Origin: Terebella lapidaria
Taxonomy: Eukaryota; Annelida; Polychaeta; Terebellida; Terebellidae
Assembly (NCBI GenBank): GCA_949152475.1
Contig: OX424570.1
Location: 22,254,694-22,318,693 of the forward strand
DNA length: 64,000 nucleotides
Direction of reading: 5' to 3'
The translations under genes and the position numbers were made by a program. Under the pieces are notes generated by a model. The model searched no databases, had not been told where the DNA came from, and was given only the letters and a program-made list of their open reading frames with translations. How positions within the stretch are numbered: the first letter of the stretch is position 1; the number at the start of each line of letters is the position of its first letter. Shown piece after piece: positions 11,116 through 20,548 of this stretch.

Positions 11116-12175
11116 ATGAAGCCATTTACCAGTTTGAGAAAGCGTGCCAAAGGTCCAAAGTCCTCACCGTCAAACTTTTTTCCATGCCTTTCCATCTGCT
11201 CTGCAAATGCCGGCAGTTTGGAACTTCTGAAATCATTTACCAGTTCGAGAAAGCGTGCCACTACCAGAAGTTTGAGGCTGTTGAGTATATTCGGCAGACA
11301 GGTGGTGATGCTTTTTGGGCCAAGAATAAGGGTAATGCCCTCCCCCGAATCACAGACATGGAGTGACTGCAGGCAAAGATGTTATCTTTTGCGCTCAAGG
11401 GAAAGACGCATCCTTTTCAATAATTTCGAAAAGTGCATTCAGTATGGTTTCGCTTTACGTTAGGGCAAACAATTCGTCGAGTATACAAAGAATTTTTTTC
11501 TGGGATAGAGGCCACTCTAATGATGGTGAAAATATGTTTGGTGTTCTACACCGAGAAGTCAAGAAGGTTGGTTTGAACCATAGACATAGAACAGAGATGG
11601 ACTGCCAACTCGTACTCTGTGACCTTGAGCTTGCGTCCAGAGGAAGAGGGGTACTTTATTTCCGATTTGGCGTTTTCATGGAAAATTGAATTGTCAAAAT
11701 GCGTCAAATATCGTACGTGACATCATCACTCAGAAGATCGTCAAGATTGAACAATGGCAATACGACGTTATAGGTTAACAACGGAAGTGTAACTACCCTC
11801 TTCCTCTGACCTTTTATGACCTCAAGTTCAATAACTACAAACAGAGAGATTGATATCAGAGTTGGTAGTCCATCTCTGTTCTATGTCTATGGTTTGAACA
11901 TTTTGATCGCTGGTTCATCCCACGACAGGCATATCGAATGGGTACTGCATGAGATGTTTCACTGCGTTTTCAAAAGTGTTCCTGTAGTGGTTCATTTCTG
12001 TAGACGAACCAGTTTGAATTGGGATGGTTGGCTCATCCCATTCCTCACTTTTCAAGTGAAAGCTCTTTGGGTACCAGTTTGCAATCTGACATCAGTGGCT
12101 GAACACAGCTGTACCAACAGCTCTGGTAATTTTTCTGTTGACCAAGCAACATTGACCAATTCTCTCGACTCGTAG
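11116..12175 (+). pseudogene. SGNH-hydrolase-like gene unit 3 (short type, copy of unit 1)
   Basis: It is almost the same base for base as unit 1, displaced by 4,079 bp, including the 313-bp TIR element at the identical site. The open parts are again the basic twofold repeat, the FFWDRGHSNDG segment, and then GLNILIAGSSHDRH after the element. Differences from unit 1 are isolated substitutions, for example CGGTTTGG against CGATTTGG near 11,665. The duplication therefore came after the TIR element and is recent. Confidence 0.6.
11579..11891. mobile_element. 313-bp MITE with perfect TIRs, copy b
   Basis: This is the duplicate of the element at 7,500, carried along by the 4,079-bp block duplication. 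It is flanked by GTTTGAAC at 11,571-11,578 and 11,892-11,899. One base near the right TIR differs (GTTGGTAG against GTTGGCAG), so this copy's TIRs are no longer perfect. Confidence 0.9.
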
Positions 12176-12614
12176 CAACATCCAAATTTTTTAGATATTT
12201 CACATGTGTTTTTGTTAGGCGGGAACTTAATAGATGTATTTTATCATGGGCTTACATCTGCCATATACCAACACTCTATATATGTATTCACCTTTTTGTA
12301 CTGTATATATGTGTGTTCGCTTCTTTGTTTCAGATGAAGACAGTGCCCTACTCAGGGGAAGAGAACTAATCAGATCCACAAATAGTTGTAACATTGTGGC
12401 TTGAAACAAAATTGATAGCTTTATTAATAAAATGTAACTCTCATTATTCAAAACAGTGCAATAGGTTAGTGCTTCGATATATTCAGTCAGATTCAAGGGA
12501 ATAGAAAAGAAGAAGTGGCACTGTTACATAATTCAGATTACTAAATTGCCCACTGTCAAACTGTTGCTGAGTTTATTTGGCAGACGGATGTTGATGTTTT
12601 TTGGGCCAAGTATA

Positions 12615-13351
12615 TGTGGCGATTTTGCCCTAAGCACGCGGCAGGTGATTGTGAACATAAATGCCATTTATGTGGCCTTTTCGTACTTGGCCTTGTTTTG
12701 ACATGCTCCGTTCGAGCGTGCGTTGCCACGGCGACGTATTGTAATTTACGCTCCAGTAAACTATAACAATGGATCGATTTAACCTCGCGTGCGCCCTACA
12801 GTTTCTGGTGTATTATATATACACTGGAAGCGACTCGTTCGAGGAGATTGTCCAAGATCGAGAGACAGGACGCACACGAGGCTCGGCCATGAGCTTTGTG
12901 TTCCCTGTTTGCGAGTAGTGGGCTCCTAGAGCCCTGGGGACGATTTCCATGGGGAGGCCCGGGCTGGGAGAGACGAGTTGCTGACTCGGGGGCCTTCGGC
13001 CCTGTGGATCGCCAGCTCTCTCCCTTCCCGGGACGTGTGACAGAGGCTCTGGCCAGCATGTCGGACTGTACGGGGTTCCGTCCCCGAGGCAGACCGCGGC
13101 TCGCCAGGCCCCGCCAGTTAACACCGTAGGGATGAACTAGTTTCTGAACGGTGTCCGTAGGCCTGGGAGTGTCGGGTGGGCTGTTACCTGGTTACCGTTA
13201 ATGATGAAGTAGTTACCGTGTCCGCCGCGACCTCCGGTGAGCGGCCCTGCCGCGAGGATCCGGAATAGCGGATGCGCGTCCGCAAGGACTCGGATGAGAG
13301 AGGACTATCCTCGAGGATCCCGAAGAGCGGACGGTAGTCAATAACTTTACA
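12615..13351 (+). repeat. 5' LTR of the 12.6-20.5 kb element
   Basis: It is 737 bp, starting TGTGGCGATTTTGCC and ending AACTTTACA. A TATATATA box lies at 12,814-12,821 and is the likely core promoter, with CpG-rich sequence after it. It is nearly identical to the 3' LTR. The primer-binding-like TGGTGCCGTGACC follows just after; I could not assign the tRNA. Confidence 0.93.
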
Positions 13352-13359
13352 TTGGTGCC

Positions 13360-14472
13360 GTGACCAGGATAGCTTTGGATATACTGGATACCCACCGGGT
13401 CACCCCGCGCGGTTTTCGGTACATCCTGGTGATTTCCGACTATTTTACCAAGTATACCGACGCCTACCCACTGCGCCGCCAGACTGCGGACGAGGTAGCT
13501 CGGTTATTGGTGAATAGATGGGTGGTGTACCATGGGGTACCTAAACAGGTACATTCGGATCAGGGCACGCAATTTGAGAGCAACCTGTTCCGAAACCTAG
13601 CACAGATGCTAGGGAGTACCAAGGTGCGGACCACCCCCTACAGGCCCCAGTCTGATGGCCAGGTCGAACGCTTTAATCGATCGGTCCTCAACATGCTGGC
13701 GGCCTTTGTGAATGATCGTGCGAATGATTGGGATGACCACCTCCCGTATGTCTTAATGGCGTACAGGTCGTCGGTCCACTCCTCGACCGGAGTTACTCCG
13801 CACGCGATGTTGTACGGCCGGGAGCTAAATTTGCCCGTGGATATTATGTATCCAACTGCGGCAGAGACCGGCGCGGTACCCCAGTGCGGCCCGGAATACG
13901 TGGAGTGGATTCGCCGCGCCCTGGCGAACGCCCATGATTTCGCGCGCGCGCGCCTGGACAAGTCTGCCCTCCGGCAGAAGCGAGGCTATGACGCCCATGC
14001 TAAGGGTAGGCCAGCTTTTGCGGAAGGCGACAAGGTGCGCTACTATTATCCGCCGCTTAAGCAAGGCAATAAATTTGCTAAGCCGTGGATAGGCCCGTTT
14101 ACCGTACTGAAACAGGTGACAGATGTGGACTACCGGATCCGGAGGGATTCCGATCCAGACAGGGTTCTGGTTGTCCATATCGATAATCTGAAGAAGTACG
14201 AGGGCCCGCTTGTCATGGATCCGCTAATTCAAGATGCGGAACCGGATGATGCTCCCGTATGGGATCCGTCCGGTCAGCATCCGCGGACTCCGGACGAGCG
14301 TGTGCGCCGTATGGTGGGCCTCCCGGACCTCTCTGACCCGTCAGATGATGGACTGGGTGGCTATCAGCCAGATGACGGCGATCCGCAGGTACCCCCACTC
14401 CCTCCAGTACCTGCGGATGACGGGCGGCCACGCCGGAAACCACGTGCGCCAGCCCGGTATGGGTGGGAATAA
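13360..14472 (+). pseudogene. Ty3/Gypsy integrase part of pol
   Basis: An open frame of 370 codons holds an RNase-H-fold integrase core. It runs from DILDTHRVTPRGFRYILVIS and DYFTKYTDAYPL through HSDQGTQFESN to RPQSDGQVERFN, the D,D,E-type order of LTR-element integrases. A C-terminal segment KPWIGPFTVLKQVTDVDYRI then matches the GPY/F module that follows the core in Gypsy elements. An acidic, Pro-rich tail closes the frame. In its family this enzyme inserts the cDNA into the host genome. It sits directly after the 5' LTR here, which is not the usual place and marks the element as incomplete. Confidence 0.9.
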
Positions 14473-16381
14473 CCTTCCGCCCATGCGGATGCGTCTGCGG
14501 TACCCGTCTGTCATACTATGGATGGGTTTTAGGTCGTTCCGTGAGAGTCCGCACGACTTACCTCCGCGGGTGGCTACTTTGTGGCCATCTTCGGAGTTGA
14601 GGTCCGCGGAGACTTTCATGTCGTAACGCCGCCGCTCCGCATCCGCCCTCCTGTAGTTTCTAGCGCCAGGGACGTGCGGATGGCCTGTCCGCACCTTGTG
14701 GACGGCTGTCCGGCGTAATCCGCACAACGGTTACGCTGGCCGGACGAATTTACTGATCCGGCCGGACGCCCCTGGTCCCGGGACAACCTCTTATATGGCC
14801 AGACTGAGGTTGGGATTTACGTCCGCTACGGGAGAAGCGTCTTCTCACGGATTTGGGGAACTGGCTCTGGACGCGGGGATAGTGTCCGCAGATGAGGACT
14901 GATGTCCGCGGTTCGTCCGCGTGACTCGTCCGGCGTCCGCGGCGCTTTAAGATGACGCACTTCGGTGTAGTTATCCCCCGTGAGCCATTACTATAATTAC
15001 GGTTATAGTAATTAAGGTTTCTTACGGCAGGAAACCGACTATCCATTATGATAATGGAGCGGTTGTTAAGTCCGCGCGTGCGGACCAGCCGCGGCAGCGG
15101 GTGACGCTCGTTCTCGTCCGGATCGTACCTTACAATACGCGGTCCGGCCGGAATGACCGGAACCCCGGCCTCCTTCTAAGAAGGGGGTCGTATTTTACAT
15201 GCGCAACACTTGTGGTGGCTTCTAATTCCAATTTCATCTTCATTGGATAAGGGCAATACGCCGTACAATGGTAGACGTCCGGCCTGGACTCCGTCCGCGG
15301 GCAGCTCCGGACGTCCGCCGGCTATTGCTTTCACCATCTTTGGGCGCCTCTAGATTGGGCGCCGGTATGAAGGGTTCGCCCCCTAACCAGTGCGGTTATG
15401 GACCATGCCGGCTCCGCGTCTAAATCTATTGGCTCCGCGCTCCGGTAGTCGTTTGAGGAGGCTCTGGGCTGGACCGGGCACCGCTCCGCGGCCGGGCAGT
15501 ACGTCGGGGATGCTAGTGGGCGCTTTGCAAACGCCCATAGGGCGCCCGATTGTCTGTCCGGACGTCATGGGTATGTCCGATCGCCCTGTAAGCGTGCCAG
15601 CGGCTATGAGGAGTGATTTTGTTTATTTTCCATCTCATTTATTATTTATGGGAGGATTATAAGCCACAAGTGTGTGCGTGTTTCCCGTGGAAATGCTATT
15701 CTTACTCATTTATCCCATATATGAGAAAGTTTAGTGATATATCTTTTCCCTGGTGCAATAGAGAGTAAGAAATCGGGAGATTTCTGCTTTCGCAAGAGGG
15801 GTGTAGGAGATTGTGTACATTGTATCGAAGGCTGTATGCCGTGATCTATGAAAAGCATGCAAGCGGTGGTGGATTTATTTTCATTGCTGCTTGAGCGGTG
15901 TTAAATTTTTATTTATCGCTGCTGACAGGGTGACATAATCGTAACACCCACAAGTAGTTTGGCTTTTTGATACATTGTATACAATCTTTAACCTGCGAGG
16001 GTGATTAACTTCACGTCATTGATCGCCAGTGCGAAAGCTATTGCTAATGACTGCTGTTAATTACTGTAGTATTTTAGCGGGTTCCCCCGGGATGGCTTGT
16101 GTACACAAGCCACCCGTATACATGGCACGAAAGGAGTCACCGGGGGGAGATGCGTGTATGGGAATGCGGGAATGTAAAACGTCCTTTTGTCTGTCGATCG
16201 GGTAGATGCAGTGAATAGACGTTTCCACGGGAACGCGTCATACGATGCGTGTGCAGTATAACTGCCAACACTTGATGCCTATAATCGATGTAACTCGACA
16301 CCTTCTCGTCATTCAAGCGCTCGGCACTGGTGGAGACGGATCTGCGGATCTGACTCCCAGTGTTTAGAGCGATTAGAGCGC
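14473..16381 (+). other. Non-coding interior of the LTR element
   Basis: This is 1.9 kb of GC-rich sequence with many TCCGC/GTCCGG words and no convincing ORF. It includes a small near-palindrome around 14,985-15,013 and a purine run AAGAAGGGGGT at about 15,179-15,188 that matches the polypurine tract before the 3' LTR. After about 15,600 the composition becomes more AT-rich. It may be a leader or regulatory stretch for the downstream ORFs, which is inference only. Confidence 0.5.
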
Positions 16382-18688
16382 TTGATGTCAGAGTCAAGTG
16401 ACGGCTGGGGAGGTGATGAAGGGAGGGAAGAGGGGTCTCTTGAGCGCGGTAATTCGTACTCGAGACCCCAGTCTAGGCCCGAGGAGGATGACCACGAGGA
16501 CATCCCTCGGGGAGCCTATGTGGGTTCTGAGGAATCCAGCTCCAGCTCCGGTTCTTACACAGGAACCGAGTCTGAGAGCGAGGTCGCGGAGGACCGCCCC
16601 GCAGAGAGTGACTCGGCCACGGCAGGTGCCGAGCTACTCTTAGATCCGTCGCCTTTTTCTCGTATGGAAGAGGTGATGGACTGCGGTGGTGCGGGACTCG
16701 TGGATGTGGACATTGAGTTGCATTCGCACCCGGAGATGCTTGCGTCTTTGGGTCCGGATGAGAGTACTCGTGCGGAAACCCGTCCGGATGGCCGTAGCCG
16801 TCCGGACGCCGGTTCTGCCGAGAACTCCTCGGTGTCCGCACCTGCGGAGTCTGGTCCGCACGACCAGAAGGCCCCTGGGACTTGGGCGGAGCAGGTTGAC
16901 GCGGCTGAGGAAGCCGCATCCCAAGCGCCGCCTCAGGGACAGGAGTCTGGCTCGAAGGAGACCGAGAACCGAGATGACGGGTTTACATCGCCCGTCTCTA
17001 GGCGTACTCGCCGTCGAGCCCGGGAGATTGCCCAAAAGCAGTGGAGAGCCCAGCAAGAGCTGGAAGCCGCTGAGCGTGGGCAATCTGAGGCCGGATCCAA
17101 CCCGGACCCGGCCTCCTCGCCTCCGAAGAAGAAGAAGAAGAAGCGGCCGCACCGGAAAAAGAAGTCCGGCGGCCCCTCGCCTCAAGCCGGATCGAAGTCC
17201 GGAGGACCTAAGCCACTGGCGCCTAAGCCGGGCGGCCAGAAAGGGTCCTCCGCCAAACCCGGAGTCGCCAAGACGCCTAATCCCTCGGGATCTGGTGCGG
17301 GCGGCGCCTCCGCGGGATCCGGCCCAGGCGCGGGAGGTTCCTGTAAGCGGGTGCCTATCCAGGCACCGAAAGGAACCTCCTCTTCCTCTTCCTCCGGTAC
17401 TAAGAAACCTACCGGAGCTGCGGAGGTGGGGTCAAGTCCAGTGGACAGAGGGCGTCCCGTGCCGAAGGAGGGAGATCTTCGTTTAGAACTCCTCCGGAAG
17501 CGCGCGGAGCAAGACGGGGTCCACCTGTCTGACGCCGCACTGGAAGCGGGAGCGCGGGCCTTCGTTGCGCAGCAACAGAGGGCCGCGCCCCCACGCGGGA
17601 AGAGTGTGCCCCGACAAACCAGGTCGGAGAATCGTTCGGGGGCGGCCAAAAAGAAGAAACGGTCGTCCTCGAAGCAGCCCTCTATCCAGAGGCTGCGGGC
17701 CGAAATGGGCCCCGAACTCCCTGGAGTCCGTCAGGGACACATGTTCCTCCCGCGCTATGGCAGGGATCCGCAGGGACGCCGCACAGCGGCGGCCGGCGCG
17801 GCGGCCGACACGCCTTTCACACGGCCTCGTCCACTCACGGACGAGGAGCGTGTCGGGTTGCCGCCCGAGACAGAGGAGGGTGTAATATGCCAACTCTGTC
17901 CGGAATCCCTGGACGGGTATGAGGACCCGCACCGTGCGCTCATTCGGGATCGTAGGTATCCTACCTACGACCACTTGAGTCGACATATTGCGGGGTACCA
18001 CTACCCCTGGATGCAAATGTTCGTTTGCAAGAGGTGCTACTCCGGCACCCCTCAGCAACGATATTTCGCCAGTTTAGAGGCCCTGAATGATCACCGCTCG
18101 GGTGCACACCGCGGTGAGGGACTTCATATCGTTGGAAATGAAGTGGGGCCTGTATTCAATTATGGATACATACCACCGAGGGTGGCGTCGTTCATGACTA
18201 CGTCAGGGACGGCGAATCACCGATTCTTTCACTGGGGTCCATGGCGCTTTGCACAGCGCATCATGGACGATGCCTGGAAGGAGTCTGGCGTTGTGTCCGC
18301 GGGCTCGAGCTACACCGCTCGCCTGACGGCGACAATGGGCCAGACCCCGGCGGAGTTCCAGGCGGCGGAAGCCGCCCGGACAGCAGCAGAGGCTGTCCGT
18401 GAACCGCCGGTGATCCAGGCCGGTGAAGAACGGCACCGGGTGACCATGATCGTGTCGGAGATGCCGCAGATCGCGGCCAAGACACGAGTGGCTACTCCTA
18501 AGCCGCGCCCCCAGCCGAAGACTCAGGGGAAGAGCTCGTCCGCCGGAAAGGCTCCGGCCGGGACGACGCCCCTGCAGTCTCCGGGTGCGCTGACTCAGGA
18601 GGACTACCCGGGCTTGCTCGAGGTGACGGTACCCGCGGGTCCGTCTGAGGGACGGGTGGTCTCATGGAAGGCACCCGGCGGAGCCTAG
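16382..18688 (+). CDS. 768-codon ORF of the LTR element with paired Cys/His fingers
   Basis: The frame is open for 768 codons. The N-terminal third is acidic and Ser/Glu-rich. Residues about 249-264 form a Lys/Arg cluster (PPKKKKKKRPHRKKK) that could act as a nuclear signal or bind nucleic acid. A Gly/Pro/Ser-rich linker follows. Around residues 503-540 there is CxxC (C503, C506) followed by HLSRHIAGYH, and around 549-576 a second CxxC (C549, C552) followed by H571 and H576, so two zinc-finger-like modules sit in tandem. The C-terminal part is Ala-rich. I do not recognise it as a standard Gag or Env, and it has no membrane segment. It could be a divergent nucleic-acid-binding structural protein or an accessory ORF particular to this lineage. 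The start at 16,382 is simply the first ATG. Confidence 0.6.
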   Translation: MMSESSDGWGGDEGREEGSLERGNSYSRPQSRPEEDDHEDIPRGAYVGSEESSSSSGSYTGTESESEVAEDRPAESDSATAGAELLLDPSPFSRMEEVMDCGGAGLVDVDIELHSHPEMLASLGPDESTRAETRPDGRSRPDAGSAENSSVSAPAESGPHDQKAPGTWAEQVDAAEEAASQAPPQGQESGSKETENRDDGFTSPVSRRTRRRAREIAQKQWRAQQELEAAERGQSEAGSNPDPASSPPKKKKKKRPHRKKKSGGPSPQAGSKSGGPKPLAPKPGGQKGSSAKPGVAKTPNPSGSGAGGASAGSGPGAGGSCKRVPIQAPKGTSSSSSSGTKKPTGAAEVGSSPVDRGRPVPKEGDLRLELLRKRAEQDGVHLSDAALEAGARAFVAQQQRAAPPRGKSVPRQTRSENRSGAAKKKKRSSSKQPSIQRLRAEMGPELPGVRQGHMFLPRYGRDPQGRRTAAAGAAADTPFTRPRPLTDEERVGLPPETEEGVICQLCPESLDGYEDPHRALIRDRRYPTYDHLSRHIAGYHYPWMQMFVCKRCYSGTPQQRYFASLEALNDHRSGAHRGEGLHIVGNEVGPVFNYGYIPPRVASFMTTSGTANHRFFHWGPWRFAQRIMDDAWKESGVVSAGSSYTARLTATMGQTPAEFQAAEAARTAAEAVREPPVIQAGEERHRVTMIVSEMPQIAAKTRVATPKPRPQPKTQGKSSSAGKAPAGTTPLQSPGALTQEDYPGLLEVTVPAGPSEGRVVSWKAPGGA

Positions 18689-19284
18689 AGAGCTACCGGA
18701 CTTTGTCGGCCGTCATTGAGCGGCGCGCGTTCGACCAGGGTCGGACCGCCGCTCTTGCCGAGCAGTCCGGGGCGTCCGCCCCCGCCCCAGAGGTAGCCGC
18801 ACGGATGGAACACCTGGAGGCTGAGAATGAGCAGCTACGGCGTCGTCTTGACGAAGCCGAGGCCGCTCGGACTCGCCTACTCCAGGGCGTAGATGACCCC
18901 GAGTCGTCCGCCCTGAACCAGGCGGCTCTCCGGCGCGCGGATGCCGCTTTGGAGCTGGCCATCTACCCATACCTAGTCCAGGTGTGGGGAGAACGGACGG
19001 CTGGTCCACAGCGCACCCGCGATACGGTGGAGATGTTCCGCGCCATTGCCGATCTCGGCGCGACCTCTCTACCGGCCTCCGTCGTGATGGCTCCGTCAGG
19101 ACCCGGATTGCAGGGCTCACCACAAAAGCCCATGCAAGTTCCACCGGGCCTGCCTCATCCGCCCGTGCAGCCGGCTTTCACTATGCCGGCTCCGCTGCGT
19201 CCGCGGCGTAGGGACCCGTCACCGCCGCCAGACCCCAAGACAGGCGGCACGGATGAGGAGCCGATGACCACGGAGGAAGGCTAG
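18664..19284 (+). CDS. 206-codon ORF of the LTR element with a coiled coil
   Basis: This small ORF follows the 768-codon ORF. Residues about 43-75 (MEHLEAENEQLRRRLDEAEA and onward) form a clear heptad coiled coil. The central part is helical and the C-terminal third is Pro-rich and basic before an acidic end. There is no membrane segment or enzyme motif. The high GC and Ala/Arg/Pro bias match the upstream ORF, so both belong to the element, not to the host. Self-association through the coiled coil is plausible. The function is unknown. Confidence 0.55.
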   Translation: MEGTRRSLESYRTLSAVIERRAFDQGRTAALAEQSGASAPAPEVAARMEHLEAENEQLRRRLDEAEAARTRLLQGVDDPESSALNQAALRRADAALELAIYPYLVQVWGERTAGPQRTRDTVEMFRAIADLGATSLPASVVMAPSGPGLQGSPQKPMQVPPGLPHPPVQPAFTMPAPLRPRRRDPSPPPDPKTGGTDEEPMTTEEG

Positions 19285-19811
19285 GGTACTAGCCTCGTCG
19301 CTGCACGTGTGCGGCGGCGTGCCGGAGTCGCTCCCGCGGCTCCGCCCTGCCTCAGACCCGTTCTGCGGATCTGAGGAGCCGGCCGGCAGGGCGGTCGGCA
19401 ACATTTTAGAGGTACTATCACTTTTGATCACTCGGTGTGTCGTTTTACAAAAATTTCTAAATTTAAAGTCTAACCTTAAAGATATTCCAAAGACTCGACA
19501 CACCGTCCTTTTATAATGGATGACCTTTCAAGGTCATCACACGGTTTTGGACCACCTCGGTCAAAATTTTAGCTTGTTTATGAGGATTTATTCAAAATTG
19601 CAAAGCGCGTTATAGTTTACTCCGTAAGTCCGGGGGTAGTTCCCCATTCTTCCAAAAGGGACTCTTAAAGTCCTAGTGTCTTGCGCCGTGACTTCCGGGC
19701 GTTGCCATCTTGCCTTCTTCCGGACCCCGCCATGCGAAGCCTTCGTCGGGTTTTGGCTGTTTTGGGCGCGGGCGGAACATGTTGGGGACCAACATTGTAA
19801 GAAGGGGGTAA
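19285..19811 (+). other. 3' untranslated interior and polypurine tract of the LTR element
   Basis: This is non-coding sequence between the last ORF and the 3' LTR. It has an inverted pair GGTGTGTCG/CGACACACC around 19,433-19,504. The purine run AAGAAGGGGGTAA just before 19,812 is the expected plus-strand priming site. Confidence 0.65.
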
Positions 19812-20548
19812 TGTGGCGATTTTGCCCTAAGCACGCGGCAGGTGATTGTAAACATAAATGCCATTTATGTGGCCTTTTCGTACTTGGCCTTGTTTTGACA
19901 TGCTCCGTTCGAGCGTGCGTTGCCACGGCGACGTATTGTAATTTACGCTCCAGTAAACTATAACAATGGATCGATTTAACCTCGCGTGCGCCCTACAGTT
20001 TCTGGTGTATTATATATACACTGGAAGTGACTCGTTCGAGGAGATTGTCCAAGATCGAGAGACAGGACGCACACGAGGCTCGGCCATGAGCTTTGTGTTC
20101 CCTGTTTGCGAGTAGTGGGCTCCTAGAGCCCTGGGGACGATTTCCATGGGGAGGCCCGGGCTGGGAGAGACGAGTTGCTGACTCGGGGGCCTTCGGCCCT
20201 GTGGATCGCCAGCTCTCTCCCTTCCCGGGACGTGTGACAGAGGCTCTGGCCAGCATGTCGGACTGTACGGGGTTCCGTCCCCGAGGCAGACCGCGGCTCG
20301 CCAGGCCCCGCCAGTTAACACCGTAGGGATGAACTAGTTTCTGAACGGTGTCCGTAGGCCTGGGAGTGTCGGGTGGGCTGTTACCTGGTTACCGTTAATG
20401 ATGAAGTAGTTACCGTGTCCGCCGCGACCTCCGGTGAGCGGCCCTGCCGCGAGGATCCGGAATAGCGGATGCGCGTCCGCAAGGACTCGGATGAGAGAGG
20501 ACTATCCTCGAGGATCCCGAAGAGCGGACGGTAGTCAATAACTTTACA
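19812..20548 (+). repeat. 3' LTR of the 12.6-20.5 kb element
   Basis: It is 737 bp, the same length as the 5' LTR. By eye the two differ at only about two sites (GTAAACAT against GTGAACAT, GGAAGTGAC against GGAAGCGAC). It is followed by the TATA target duplication and the resumed array unit. Confidence 0.93.

Larger units (their letters stand above)
12615..20548 (+). mobile_element. Young Ty3/Gypsy-class LTR element, incomplete
   Basis: Two 737-bp LTRs (TG...CA) bound the element, and a 4-bp TATA target duplication lies outside them. The uninterrupted target TATATAAGGG can be read in sister units. The LTRs differ at about two positions, so the insertion is very recent by any usual molecular clock. 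Order of parts: 5' LTR, a primer-binding-like TGGTGCCGTGACC, an integrase part of pol, about 1.9 kb without an ORF, a 768-codon ORF, a 206-codon ORF, a polypurine tract, 3' LTR. No gag, protease or reverse transcriptase is seen, so the copy is broken (at least one large loss) and would depend on a relative. It is far richer in GC and CpG than its surroundings. Confidence 0.93.

Noticed and set aside
12796-13129. Open frames inside the 5' LTR and their copies in the 3' LTR
   Set aside because: Their presence in both LTRs and on both strands reflects high GC content. LTR function explains the sequence.
16398-18485. Several long frames overlapping the 768-codon ORF on both strands
   Set aside because: They are shadows caused by GC-rich codons. 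Only the main frame has finger motifs and a sensible composition.
18664-19284. Envelope-like protein in the LTR element
   Set aside because: No signal peptide or membrane segment. The ORF is a Pro-rich coiled-coil protein.
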